This document shows positions 11,712 through 23,989 of a stretch of DNA of 64,000 nucleotides, piece after piece. Location of the stretch: assembly GCF_029784135.1 (NCBI RefSeq), contig NC_073746.1, forward strand, positions 225,197,882-225,261,881. The letters run 5' to 3'. How positions within the stretch are numbered: position 1 is the first letter of the stretch; every line of letters begins with the position of its first letter. The DNA is from Toxorhynchites rutilus septentrionalis. Its lineage: Eukaryota > Arthropoda > Insecta > Diptera > Culicidae. A model generated the notes under the pieces. It did not search any database, was not told where the DNA came from, and was given only the letters and a program-made list of their open reading frames with translations. The translations under genes and the position numbers were made by a program.

Positions 11712-12651
11712 CTAAAACGATTCGCAGAATGTCTGACCATCGACAGAAACCCGTAAGAAGAACCATAAAACCGAAGGCAAAAATCCAATTCCCCTAAGAT
11801 TTTCTACAGGATTCAAGTCTGGAAAGCGAGCCAGCCAGTCCAAAAAATTAAGTTTTCGGTCCTTAATCCATTCCTTAGTTTCTTTGCTTATATGAATAGT
11901 AGTATTATTTTGCTGGAATGTGTTTTTTTGCGACGATAGAATTCCAGAACAGGTATGTAATCCTTGAATGATGTGAAAGCTATCTTGAGCTTTCCTGTTG
12001 CGCAGAATTCCGCCCAAACCATGCACAAGCCTCCTCCAATATTCCTGGTTGAAAAATACTGTTCCTTCTTCCGTAAATCACGCCAGTACCCGTTGAAACC
12101 ATCAGGACCATCCAAATTGAACTTTTTTGTCAGTGAAGATAAACTATACATTGCAGAACTTTTCGTTATGGTATATAGCAAAATGTATTATTTTGGAAAC
12201 ATTCTTTGTCACAACATATCATTCCCCACTGTCGGTTCATGTGAGCTTTGGCAAAACTCAGACTTCTTCTGACGTGAGATGGTGTAAGATTAACCTTTCA
12301 AGCCCTCTTTATGTAAGGGTTTTTTGCCAAAACTTGACGAATTGTCACCCGAGTAACATTTGAATTGAAATATTGCTTTATTTGCATAAGCCATTTTAAG
12401 GTATTCGAAGCTGTTCTAGCTATTTACCGCTTATCCCGGTCAGAGTGCTTCGATTTACGTGGAGGTCTCTCCTTTTTTCCGTATCCTTGAGGATTTGCCA
12501 AATAATTGAGCACTACTTGATGGGATCGTCCAATCCGACGAGTAATTTCGTTGATACTAATATTTTCTTGGTGAAATGCAGCGAGTTGTCTTTTTTTCTC
12601 TCCGTGAGCCCCTTTCTCTTTGAAATGTTCCAGATTTATCGATAAAAACAA
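11712..12651 (-). pseudogene. Tc1-like transposase relic, nearly full length
   Basis: Three frame-shifted pieces in order on the minus strand. (1) 12651-12424 holds a basic N terminus and a helix-turn-helix (INEITRRIGRSHQVVLNYL). (2) 12181-11960 holds KKFNLDGPDGFNGYWRDLR, next to the first catalytic Asp region, and GGLCMVWAEFCATGK. (3) 12026-11712 holds FQQNNTTIHISKETKEW, where the usual QDNA second Asp reads as Asn, then FPDLNPVENLRG with the Glu third residue. The family protein is about 340 residues, so little is missing. The Asp-to-Asn change and frameshifts make it inactive. No clear terminal repeats found. Confidence 0.8.
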
Positions 12652-13501
12652 CTAAAATGACGGAAAATGTAACTGGTCTTATAGAAACTTGACACTTGGA
12701 AAATACAAAAACATTCGTTTACGCTCAGCGCTTGGACACACACATATGAAAATCATGCAATGTATGTCACCAATACCTACACACTAGAATTAAGATTGAA
12801 GCATTGTTTGATTACAATGACACAAAGCAGCAAGATCACCACCTGGTCTTCTAGAAGTTGGACAGAGTGTGTAAGGCAAAGGAACGCAAAAGCGCTTCGA
12901 GAATTTGATTCGTTTCTCTGTCCGCTCTAAGCTCTGTTTCATTTAGAATTCGACCGTACAAGTTAGATCAAAAAGGGTTTTATTTTGTAGTTTTTTAACG
13001 TTGATTTAAGAAAAAATACTAGAGAAATTATTTTTCAGCTTTTATAATTTTTCAGCTTTATAATTTTTCGCAGCATTTTCGAATTTTTCGCCTTACAATT
13101 TTTTCAACATTTCTCCGACATACGCAAGATAATTGCCCAGTATTTTAGTTACCATGGTCGAGTGATTGGTTCAGGTTCGGTCCCCGTTCCCTTGGGTGCT
13201 GTTCCTTCAAAAAAAGTTCTTTCGGCTTGTAAAGGTAAACGCCTATTGTAGGAACTTGCCAATCAGAAGAAATTCAAAGTGTAATGTTTGGCATAGAAGT
13301 CTCAACTAGGTAATAATTAGAAGTAACGCAAGATACAACGTTAAGACGACGAACTTTCTTTCAGGAACCTTAGTGTCATCTATGAAGAATAGTTCATTTT
13401 TTTCAAGAGATCTAAAAGTGATAAAATAGTATTAGAAATATAATGAATATTATGAGAAATATTATTCTAATTTTATCATTCTATAACAGTCCGGCCAGAA
13501 C

Positions 13502-13504
<3 letters not shown>
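12652..13504. other. Spacer
   Basis: Short homopolymer-rich repeats of TTTTTCAGC and AATTTTTCGC type at about 13035-13105. No gene recognised. Confidence 0.45.

Positions 13505-13578
<74 letters not shown>
13505..13578. repeat. (TA)37 microsatellite
   Basis: Uninterrupted TA dinucleotides for 74 bases. The overlapping minus frame with an (IY)n tract (13476-13820) is a by-product. Confidence 0.98.
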
Positions 13579-13579
<1 letters not shown>

Positions 13580-15010
13580 GAATGGCAAAATTATCGTCTA
13601 AAGACACTCCTGGATGACAAGCTGTTGGGAGTTGTTTTGAGTTATCTAATGATTTTCGCTCGTATTTCCTGGTCACAAGTATCACTCTCACTTTTTCTTT
13701 CATCTCGCGGTAACGTATAAACACTGTATTCATAGTCCATATTGGACATATAAGTTCCTTCTTCGTTAACTTTTGAACGTTTCTAATAATGCTGATATTT
13801 TTTACCACTGTATGAAACAAACGCTGTTTTTAGTTTCTCGCTATGACTACAAGTGACGTCACGGTAACTGAAAGAAAGAAACTAAATATTGACTGGAAGA
13901 GAATTTATTTCATCGTTATAGGTTACAAAATAATTCGTATGAAATCAGATAAACCCATGTACGTAATGGACCTAATGGCTAAACTTTTACAGAACATCAA
14001 CACATAGGACGAACATTATCGAGCAGTATTTTTTTATTTGGTGGGTTTATGGCTGTTTATTTTTTACTGATGTCGCTAGATGACTGCTATTAAGCGAACA
14101 ATCGTGATATCAATCTCGGGACCCTTCACCAAGCAGTTTTGTTGTCTTGTTGCTCCAGTTGCTCCAAATGTTGTGCAACTCAGCCTAAACAGTCTAATAA
14201 ACAACAAAATGAAAAAAAATACAACACCTACTGTTAGCAATCATAAAAATTTAGCACTAATTATATTGGGAAATAACCGATCAAATGTTTGCGCATACGA
14301 ATGCGAGTGAATATTTTTTTATGTTTTACTCTACCCTACCCTCTAACATCTCAATCACTTGAAGTACTATTCACTAGGTTAAGACGGACATGTATATTTT
14401 TGGATAGGATCAATTACGTTGGTTTCGTTGTGGAGTTTGAGTTAGCGTGGTTATCAGATATTGTAACAATTTTATCTAAATTAAGACGAAATATTTATCG
14501 GACGGCTATTCTTGCCTTGTGAGTAACATAATAAGTAACACTCATAATTCTAACACCCCTTGATTCTAAGACACGTGCACTTCAATGATGATCCAAGCAT
14601 ATGCCCCACTTTCGCTTAGAACATCACAATCAACAGTTTTGAACCCCGAGTGGACAGAAATAATTGAACAACAACCACTGCAATATTTATTATTGCATAC
14701 AAAACAGGTAAACAGATCATACAGACGGTGCGGTGCTCTACTTTGTCCGGCTCAGATTGTTTGTGACCATTTTTTTTTCATTGTTACCAAAGTAGATTTG
14801 GACATTCCAAGCATATTTTATTCGTATGCGAATTTGCAAGTGTTGCTACTTTGGGTTCCATTGAATGCAACACAATACAGCAATATTTTTTTCAGCCTCG
14901 CAGATGTGACGCGCCCCACTGTCAACGGTGAGTTTTTCGTTAGATTCGGGTGTTTTGTTTTTCACGTTCGTTTCCATCGTGCGAAAGAGATTGAGAGGAA
15001 ATACCGATCA
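13579..15010. other. Spacer; one unrecognised 142-residue frame
   Basis: The + frame 14585-15013 (142 residues) has no recognisable motif and runs into the left end of the next element. A GTTAAGACGGACATGTAT near 14371 resembles the GGTAAAACGGACA MITE ends elsewhere. Nothing else supported. Confidence 0.4.
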
Positions 15011-15012
15011 TA

Positions 15013-15976
15013 GGGTAAATGATCTTGGTTTGTCCAGTCGAAAATATGATCATGGTTTGCCCACTTTTTTGAATGCTCTAATTCAGCGCTCCTGTGTCAA
15101 ATAAGGCCTTCGAATGTTTTGAAACATATAAATGAAATTGCCTTTTACATGATTTATAGTAGTTTGATAGTATATTTTTACGAAATCACATATTTTAAAG
15201 GATTATAAAATACACCTTCTATTTGTGTCAATGCGCCCCTCATTCGAGCTAACTTTTAATCGATCACCAGATGATTATTTGGCACGTATTCAGACCTTTT
15301 CTGGATTACAACACTTATAAATATTGTAAACATCATGCTTGCTCACCATTTGTATCGGATTTACATAGCTAAACCATTAAATTAACGCATTTTGATGAAC
15401 TCAATTCTGATCATGAGTTGTCCAATTCAATAATGTTGTTTTGTCCACATGATTTCTATGGCAACCGCTTGTCGCGCTGCAGTTTGTTTATGTTTGTTTA
15501 TGGTGTGCTTCGCGCATAGCAGAAGTATGGTTTTTCTGTGTCGATTGTGTTGAGGTGAACACTTCTAAAATGCCCAAGAAAAGGCAATATTCTGAAGAAA
15601 GCCTAAATTATGAATGAATCAATATAATGACAGTAAACTCAAGCAATGATAAATGCAACATCTAATTGTGAATTCGAATGTTTTCATTCAAAAATGGAGA
15701 TTTCTAAAACCGGACAAACCATGATCATTTTTTGGGCAAACCATGATCAGAGGTGGTCAAACCATGATCATAATTCTTCTTTAAGGAAAATCGTTAAAAA
15801 ACATAAAAATTTGAATAATTTCAACACCTTATGGTAGTATTAGCAACTAGAGACTTGGAGCTTTTCAACAAACCCAACTCGTATCGATTATGTGTGATTT
15901 TCATGAAGAAAAATCGATTTGCATTTACTAGTTGCGTAAAAACACCCCAAATTGGACAAACCAAGATCATTTACCC
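15013..15976 (+). mobile_element. Non-autonomous pogo-type element with perfect 23-bp TIRs
   Basis: Perfect 23-base terminal inverted repeats (15013-15035, beginning GGGTAAATGATCTTGG; reverse complement at 15954-15976) are flanked by TA on both sides (15011-15012 and 15977-15978), as for Tc1/mariner/pogo elements. An ATG at 15570 starts a 15-codon frame (MPKKRQYSEESLNYE) that looks like the N terminus of a pogo transposase and then stops, so this is an internally deleted derivative. Extra copies of the terminal motif (CAAACCATGATCA) lie inside at about 15712, 15734 and 15755, with an inverted one at about 15048. Confidence 0.88.
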
Positions 15977-17580
15977 TAATTATTTAATAAGCTGACATCT
16001 CTGGGACTTAACGAGGGGGAAATTTACGATAACATTCTTCTATTACTATTACTATTACTACTATTACCTACTACTACAAAATAGCCACGCAAATTATGCG
16101 AAGTATATATCGCGTGTGTTTCTTGGGGTACCAAATAATGGGTTTAGCCTAAGAGCGTGATAGCTGCAAACTAATAATTTCAATGTCGTCTGGACTAAAC
16201 AAAATTAACCTTGTACCCTGCATTATATTATTGCAGAAATCTCTTCTCTCTAATAAATATCGGCCAAAACTGCATATGTTGCGAAATAACTTTTTCATTC
16301 AAATAAACAATATTTCATTCTTTTTCATTATTATGTTCTATTCCTCAATCACTTTTCGTCCCTAAGTTGATCGTAGTAAAACACATTCTGCGGCTAATAA
16401 ATCCTATGGTGGAGAAAAAAACGAAATTACCTTCCGAACAACCCAATACAAAAAAAGTCCATGGAACCTGGAATGCCAATTTTACCCACACTTACACCAA
16501 GTTTGGATCGTCTGTATTTGCGATAAAATACAAAACCTGTTGTTGAGCAACACCATATCAAATGGCATGAGTATGATCCAACTGATCAAATAATGTTTGT
16601 CCATGAACATTAAGTACACATAACAGCTGCTATAACGGGCGTTTGGTAGAAATCATCTTGACCTTTTAAAAATTTGAATTTCCGTACAAATTGCCAATGG
16701 CAATTTGTTGTGCGCGTAAGCTCGTTGTTTTTCAACGCTCTCTTCCCAATCAATGCTTGACTAAGTGTCCGGGGATGATAGTTTGATTGAAGGCGAAGTC
16801 GAGCGTCAGTTTTTATCAGGTTTCTGACACATGAGCACAACATCATATCGTATGTTCTTTATTCACACATCCGATTGATTTCACCTGATTTGACCTCCCT
16901 GACCATGTTGAGTGGTAGATGAACGTATAGTTAATATTTACTGTCAACACAATCTCCGATGTTGGTGGAAGTGAAAAACGCCACCGTTTTTTTCTATTTT
17001 GCTAGCGTTTGCAGTATTGCTCTATCGAAGTTGACAAACATTAGTTCAAGAGTAAAAGAGAGAAAAATCTTCAATCACGCAAGCTTTATCCACCTCAAGG
17101 TAAACAGCTGACACTTTCGATTTCAGATCATTATTCTATTACGCAATGCAGAGGGACGATCGTATTAACATTCAGACAAGGATATTGTTATATAATAGTG
17201 TTTCTATTTCTTTACGATGCGAAGCAATGAACAGTATTGGTTACATCCAAACAATCTTTTACCTTCTATAGCATTATGTCTATGTACTTTTCACATTCCA
17301 TAGGTAAAAGCATCAAAAGTTTTTAATAACATCTGAAACTATGCGACATTGTACATTTATGGTCGAAAACCGTGAATTTGATTTCCGGTTAGATACATGC
17401 TCTCATGAAATAATGAGAACAGTTTCAGAAAAGAACGTTATCCTATGAATATTGCCCTAAGTTGTAAGTTGTACTGAGTTTGACTCACTTTTGGCTATTC
17501 TTTTCCCAGAACAGGAAAGAAGAAAATATTCGAATTCGTTCTTTTGTATACGAATTAGTACACTGTACTAACTGTACTTA
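15977..17580. other. Spacer with a trinucleotide-like microsatellite
   Basis: A TATTAC/TACTAC-type array at about 16040-16077. A minus frame at 16610-16846 (78 residues) is unrecognised. No other feature. Confidence 0.45.
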
Positions 17581-17584
17581 AGGT

Positions 17585-18535
17585 TTATTCGGTACTCTTT
17601 TCTGAAGCAGTTCTCCATATTCTCTTGAAATGTTTCATGTTACGAGCAGCCTTGCCATTCTCGCGAAAGATTCCTTTCACAATGGCCCAATAACGCTCAA
17701 TTGGACGCAGCTGTGGACAGTTGAGTGAGTTGATGTCTCTTTCGACATAATCGATATGGTCTTCCTTCATCCAATCTATCGTTGAACGGGCAACCAAATC
17801 CGGCCAAAATAGTGGTGGCGACGTATGTTTATTGCACAATGGCAAAATACGCTTCTGAAGGCACTCTTTTCGGTATGTTTCGGCGTTGGGACCACCCTTT
17901 TAGGAAGAAAATGCATACACAATGCCGCAAATGCGCATGCCGCTGCTGCATATGGCCTGTCAGAAGAGCACATTTTGCCCGAATTTCTCCACCCGAATGA
18001 ACTTTTCTGAGCCAGCAGTATCCTCTTCAACAGCTTTTGTATAAAACTGGGGCCCAGGAAGAACTCAAGAGTCCTCCTTGAGGTACGTTCCATCGTCCAT
18101 CAAAATGCATTGCTGATTGTTACTCACAATTTGATCATACAGTTTTCGCGATCTGAGTTTAGCGGTTTCTTTTTGTTTGTCACTTTATTTCGCAGAATTT
18201 TCTGTTTCTTATACGTCTTCAGGTTATGTCTAGTTTTGATTCTTTGGATCATTTCATATGAAGTTCCAGCCTTTTTGGTCAAATCGCATATAGACATCGA
18301 TTTATGTTTTCTGATCAAATTCACAACATTTGTCCAAATTAGGGTCATTGGCACCTGATTTTCGTTCGGATCGTGGCAAGTCTTCAAGCGTTCTCTATAT
18401 CCCAAATTATTCAATAATTGCTTTCAACTCCGATGCAATTCCTATCTGTTTTGCTATTTGATTATACGTAATAGCCTTTGAAGTACACCAAATGTGCAAG
18501 ATTTGTTTTCTTACTTCGATTTTGGTTTGCGCCAT
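17585..18535 (-). pseudogene. DD37E-type Tc1/mariner transposase, degenerate
   Basis: Best preserved of three DD37E relics. From an ATG at 18535 the minus strand reads MAQTKIEVRKQILHIW and continues through a paired-type DNA-binding region (18414-18124). At 18090-18000 are residues around a DDGT-type first Asp and PGPQFY-like motifs. At 17845-17585 are FWPDL (second Asp) and NCPQLRPIERYWAIVKG (third residue, Glu). Between the second Asp and the Glu there are 33 residues. The sequence CHYA expected after PDLAS in the family is missing, which would account for the usual 37. Frameshifts and stops separate the pieces. Terminal repeats were not resolved. Confidence 0.78.
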
Positions 18536-18540
18536 CTTCG

Positions 18541-19847
18541 TTGCTACAATTTGAAAACCAAAAAAGAAACAAGAACGTTACAAATGTTTGAAGTTTCGAA
18601 AAGTAACGAAAAGTCACTCATTAAGTAAACAATTCACGATTACTAAAACATAGTCTCGCTCCAACTAGCAAGTAATAGTCTTTCTCAAAGCTGATGTCAC
18701 ACCCAAGAGTTCGATACAAAGTTCAAGAGCGAAATCACTTCGAAGGATAAAAAAATCTTTTTTGTAAGTAATCGCTCAATGATTCGACAAAGAGCCTTTT
18801 GTTGCCATTTGAACATCCTATGCGGATCTGAGTCCTGAAACTGAAACGGTCAAAAATCTGTATACTATAACCTTTGGGAAGCGTAAATATAGTACATTTA
18901 GTGGCAGATGGGATGCGTATAAGTATCGGATAAGTATTATTTATTTGATTCTTAATACATAAGGAATACAACAATATGCTATGGAGGGAGATGTTGTTTT
19001 TTTGACAGGGCAATTACAACGATACGCTTATTGCTCTAGGACTGTCAAACGAATGTCTAACCCGTTAGTCATTGGCGAGATTCGAACCTTTCCCTTCCTA
19101 TTTTTGTATGCCGTTCCATTGATTCTTGCCCTTATTATGAATTCCGTTCTGAATTCTGCTGTCCGCCGAACACCATACTTACATTTCGGAGTCGTGTTTG
19201 GGACGCAATCCGGACATTCCGATTAAGTTGAGTTGCGCATGCTTCTTACGGCATCGGTAAACAATGAATAAAAATTGTATATCTATCGTAGCGCCGTCCG
19301 TGGTGAGAATTGGAAACGTGGACTTATGAGGTTTCTCGAACAAACGAATATTTGCAACCCCAATTTAAGGGGGTTCGTAGAACTAACTTTTTCTGAAATC
19401 TCGATAGTCGATTTAGGTACCCTCAAGGACGCAAAAACTGCCAAAAGGTAAATTTTAATAAAAATGGCGTTTATGGGGTTTCTCAAACAAACGATTCAAT
19501 TGTATCGTCAACACTTTTCCCACGCCAGTGTCGTAAAAAATCATAGCACTAATAGTAAACTCTACAATAAAAGCGAACGTTCCGCATTAGTATATTCAGT
19601 TATACCAAGATATTGGAAAAGCATCAACTTTATTGTTTGTTGTCGATGTATTGCCTAAAATCGAACATCGTACACTTGAATTTTTGCTCTTGCAAAGATT
19701 TTCCGCCTTTCAAATGAATTCACAATAGCTGCATGTGGTTTACAAGGGCAATAAATCTATAACCAATATCAGTTTGAAAGTCCATCGTTCCTATGAGGTG
19801 TTAAATTATTTCCATAGTTTCGAATTTATCGAGTTTTTTCTGCCAAA
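18541..19847. other. Spacer before the Ty3 element
   Basis: Several overlapping frames of 60-90 residues, none recognised. Confidence 0.45.
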
Positions 19848-19851
19848 AAGT

Positions 19852-20785
19852 TGTTACCGTTTAGGAATATAATAGTTTTAAGAACATAAGTAAATTAGTT
19901 TATATAAATAAATAAATATATGTAGGTTGAAATAAGAATGTAGAACATTAGAATTACTCTAGGACATAAGTTAGCTATAATCACACGCACACACATATAC
20001 ACACCAAATACACAAACCTGGAGTCGAGCGATATACCATAAAACCACAATAGCTGAAATTCACATGTATAAGTTTCGAGAAGAGACATACGACATAAAAA
20101 CTTGGGGAAAAGGAAAGCACTACTGGGTCTATAATAAAAGCTCTTTATCCAAGGCACAATAGTCATAGAAAAGTGTCCATACTTTAATAATTCAAATTAA
20201 ATTGAAAGCACTTGGAAACTGCAGTTCATACAGAGCGAATCGAAAAATTAGGTAAAGAGCATTTGATAAGAGAAGAATTAGACCCAGTGGTAAATAGTGT
20301 TTTCCTATCCCAAACAGGACCCAATAATATCGGCACCAATTCAAATCGATTGGCAACAATTGGTGTCATCGCTAAGCCAGCGGTCAACGAGAGACTTGGA
20401 GTTGAGTCGCCAACTCGTTGGAAACTCTACGCGCGACACAGCTCTGGTACCCAGCTTGCGACGACGGTCGCCAACAACGTCACAAGTGTCCTTCGCTCGA
20501 CTCTTGCCGGCCGGCCTCCACACACTTCACACTTCACACGAACACTGTAAGTTAATAAAAATTGGAAAAAAAGGAAAATCTAGTGTGTATTCAATTGCCA
20601 ACTGATCCCTTGATTTGTGCACGGATGTGAAATAAGCCGATCTTGAGCCTCCGCGTTTCAAGCTCGAGCTAGCCATCGAAAAGAGGTCTTGAGAGCCCAC
20701 CCTCAAAGGTCCCCGCGGCTTAGACCAGGGATCGAGGGCATTTGGGATTAGCCCTTCTGTCTGATCTATTGAGAGAGAGGTATTA
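19852..20785 (+). repeat. 5' LTR of the Ty3 element
   Basis: Starts TGTTACC and ends GGTATTA (the 3' copy ends GGTAACA, completing the inverted repeat). I count about 8 differences from the 3' copy in 934 bases, near 99.1% identity. No indels were noticed. Frames inside the LTR (for example 20212-20605) are repeated in the 3' LTR and are not genes. Confidence 0.95.
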
Positions 20786-20787
20786 AA

Positions 20788-20800
20788 TGGCGCCCAACTT
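20788..20800 (+). other. Primer-binding site
   Basis: TGGCGCCCAAC follows the 5' LTR after two bases. It is complementary to the 3' end of an insect tRNA-Lys ending GTTGGGCGCCA, from memory of Drosophila tRNA-Lys. Complementarity is limited to about 11 bases. Confidence 0.7.
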
Positions 20801-21251
20801 AAAAGAAAGCAAATCAAGGTTTCAGTGAGCAATTAATACAAATAGATAGTGAGATAGGAGTGATAGTTTGTCCAACTAATTACATTTCGAGACGGTAACG
20901 TTGCTCTTGCGACACCAGTAAGATTTACTTAGCTTAGGCTTACTAGTGCGCGTACACTTACGAAAGTGAGCAGTTTCTAAAGTGGTTATACCAAATACCG
21001 GAATTGAATAATCAATCAATGAATAGAGAGATTTTTTATTGGGTCTTGATTCAATCGACCGTTCTCATTCGTGCTTGTTTCGGATAGTAGAAGTCAGCTT
21101 ATGTAGTCGTTGTTTCATAGTTTCATAGTTGTTTATTGTCTTTGTCATATATCGTCATTTATTATATACGTCTAGTTATCCATTGTCTACGTCGGTTATC
21201 CAATTTTTATTTATTGATCCTAGAATAAGAAAAAGTGTGTAAATAATAAAA

Positions 21252-23353
21252 ATGGATTTGTTTGAAATGTATACATATATTCATGTGTCCCATCTTTCGA
21301 TAGAGGAGGTAGAACATGAATTATTAATACGAAATATTTACTTCGATTTAAATGAACACGAGAGTACTAAAAGACGGAAGTTGAAAGAGAGAATCCAAGT
21401 AGAAAAGGAGACAGGAACATTTACGATGTCACAGATTAGGAGGGAAATTACAGAGGAAATATCTATTATTAAATTGAAGTTGAAACAGATACAAAATTCA
21501 CTCGAACAATGCAAAGTTGATACCGAATTAGAGCGCTCTTCCTTTCGAAAGCTTCTAAAACCGACAGATTTACATCAGATATCGAATCATTACAGAAGAA
21601 AGCGACTCGGTTAGTTAAAACATATTATCCTGAGTTAATGACATCACATAGAGCTTCACAGGCGAATCAATTCGAAACAAATATACACGAAGTACTTGAA
21701 GAAGTCCGAAACGAAATTGAGGTTTTGAATGAAACCGAGGGAAATGTTGAATCGGAAAGTGAATCGGTAGAAAACGCGACAGGTGAAAAGGAAGAAAAAG
21801 AAAATACCGGTTACGAAAAACATTTAATGAAATCGTCAACAGAAAAATCGGAGGAAATTTTGAGTATAATTGGTCAATACGAGCAAGGGAAATTAGAGAA
21901 TACAGCGGAGTTAATAGACATTTTTAAATCATTCGTTCTGCAAACTACTGAACAACAGAAACAGATGAGGGAAAAGGAAAAAGCTGAAGAGGAAAAACGA
22001 AAAAAAGAAGCTGAGGAGAATAGAGATCGTAGAAAGAAATTAGAAAAATTGCTTTCAAACTTGAATGAGCGACTACAAAGGGAACCGGGTATAAGTGAGA
22101 CACCTGCAGTACTTACAGGTAGTAAGCAAGACTTGAAAAAGAAAGAATTGATAGTTAAAAGCAGTACTGAAACTAAACATCACAATGAAAACCCGATTAG
22201 AGTAACTGAAATTAAGAATAAAACAAAAACAACTTCTAGCAATCGACAAAAGGCTTCTCGTTTGGAAGAGGACAAAAAGCATCACCGGAAGATGAGCTTT
22301 TCGTCAACTTCATACAGTAGTTTTTCCTCTACTGAATGCTCGGATTTTTCTGATTCTTGTTCAGAGATCAGTTCTGACTCAGAATCGTCAAGAAAACGGC
22401 CAAAATCGAAACGAAACCGTGAAAGCTTGAGAAGGATTCCGGTTTCGGAATGGAAGCTAAAATACGATGGGAAAGACCAAGGTCGACGACTAACGGAATT
22501 TCTCAAAGAAATAAAAATGCGGTGCAAAGCAGAAGAAATATCTGAAAAAGAATTATTCCGGTCAGCAATTCATTTATTTTCGGGTCGTGCTAAGGATTGG
22601 TTCATGGAAGGTTTCGAAAACAGAGATTTCCGAAATTGGTTTGAGCTTAAACGGGAGCTCAAACGGGAATTTTTACCACCAGACTTAGATTTTCAGATTG
22701 AAATTCAAGCAACCAATCGCAGACAAGCGCGCGGGGAGAAATTTGCTGATTATTTGCATGACATGCAAAAGCTTTTCCAATCAATGACAAGATCAGTGTC
22801 AGAAAGGCGCAAATTTTTAATAATCTGGCGCAATATGCGTTTCGATTACAAAAATGCGTTAACTGGAGCTGGAATTAAATCCTTGTCAAGATTAAAAAAA
22901 TATGGAAGAATTATCGACGAAAATAATTGGAACATGTTCCAAAAACCCATTGATGTTCCTAATCGTACCAAATTTAATCAAGTGAATGAAATTTCATTGG
23001 AAAATTTTTCGAAAACGAAAACAATGGGAGTTGATCCACAGAACATTTCAAAGAATGTGTATAAGGGTAAGACTAAAGTAGAGGAAAAGAAAAGGAATTA
23101 TAGCCAAGAAGCAGAAAGAGGGGAAGAGGGGAGAAGGAAGGAAAATGTTATGAACCCAATGGAGGGCTCAGTCAAGGGTACTCTGCAGGTTTTAGCTGCT
23201 CAGTATAAACGTCCTCCTATAGGAACATGTTATAACTGTAAACGTGCAGGTCATCACTATGTTGATTGTCCCGAGGAGAGAACGAAGTTCTGCAGAATAT
23301 GTGGCTTTGCTGACACTGCCACATTTAACTGCCCCCATTGCCAAAAAAACTGA
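21252..23353 (+). pseudogene. Gag of the Ty3 element (one frameshift)
   Basis: Structural protein that packages element RNA. The ATG at 21252 opens a 120-residue frame. Near 21541-21560 coding capacity passes to the frame that continues to 23353, so one indel separates the two parts. The long part (21638-23353, 571 residues) is highly charged with Glu/Lys coiled-coil-like stretches (about residues 45-160) and a Ser-rich segment (about 215-245). A capsid-like region follows (about 260-420, including WKLKYDGKDQGRRLTEFL and FADYLHDMQKL). Two Cys clusters close the protein: CYNCKRAGHHYVDC (CX2CX4HX4C) and CRICGFADTATFNC. Pol begins in the -1 frame at the gag stop. Confidence 0.82.
23344..23350 (+). 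promoter_or_regulatory. Probable -1 ribosomal frameshift site
   Basis: The heptamer A AAA AAC, in the X XXY YYZ phase of the gag frame (codons CAA AAA AAC), immediately precedes the gag stop TGA (23351-23353). A -1 slip there enters the pol frame that begins KLKAFSLKR. Position, phase and destination all fit; a downstream stimulatory structure was not assessed. Confidence 0.7.
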
Positions 23354-23989
23354 AGGCATTCAGTTTGAAGAGGCAAGCTGAATCGCGATCAGAAAATCCT
23401 TTCAAATCGAACACTTTCTCTAATTTATGCTCACATGGCTTCAAACCAGTAGAAAATGAAGATTATCTTTCCGAGTCTGATACCGAAGAGTTGTTCATTC
23501 CTGTGAACGGAGATAACGACCATAAAACCAGGTTACCCTTCGGGCTGGTGAATAGTCCTGCCACGTTAGCAAGGCTGATGGATAAAGTGCTGGGTTACGG
23601 AGAATTAGAGCCGCATGTATTCGTCTACCTTGACGATATTGTCGTAGTGAACGATACATTCGAATCTCATATGGCCAGTTTGAAGGAAGTTTCCCAAAGA
23701 CTTAGAATGGCAAATTGATTAATAAACTTGAATAAGTCGAAGTTTTGCGTCAAGGAACTGCCTTATCTAGGGTATATTTTATCAACCGAAGGTTTGCGTC
23801 CGAATCCGGAGAGAATAGAGGCTATTATTAATTACGAGCGACCCAGCTCCTTGCGTTCGCTCCGGCGTTTCTTGGGGATGGCCAACTATTACCGTCGGTT
23901 CATCCCGAACTTCAGTGAAATATCTGCTCCTCTTACCAATCTACTGAGAAAGAAACCGAAGACTATTATATGGAATCTGTCGGCTGAAC
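23354..23989 (+). pseudogene. Pol part 1: deleted protease, C-terminal half of RT
   Basis: After the gag-pol junction there are about 55 residues of linker (to ELFIPVNGDN). The sequence then jumps to TRLPFGLVNSPATLARLMDK, a late reverse-transcriptase motif. Protease (no DSG/DTG motif) and the RT fingers, including the first catalytic Asp block, are gone, roughly 1 kb. The YLDD active-site box is present (about 23627-23638). A TGA at 23716 interrupts the frame. It resumes with the RT thumb (LGYILSTEGLRPNPERIEAI, FLGMANYYRRFIPNFSEI) until the hAT insertion. Confidence 0.88.

Noticed and set aside
12127..12645. + strand open frames at 11964-12645
   Set aside because: Antisense to the Tc1-like transposase pieces.
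13476..13820. Minus-strand protein with an (IY)n tract
   Set aside because: Produced by reading through the (TA)n microsatellite.
14585..15013. 142-residue + strand gene
   Set aside because: No motif, no splice or promoter context, and it overlaps the left boundary of the pogo-type element; kept only as an unrecognised frame.
17782..18010. + strand Cys-rich proteins
   Set aside because: Antisense frames of the DD37E transposase relic.
20212..20605. Protein-coding gene of about 110 residues, repeated at 29939-30332
   Set aside because: Both copies lie in the LTRs; duplication is due to the LTR pair and no motif supports coding.
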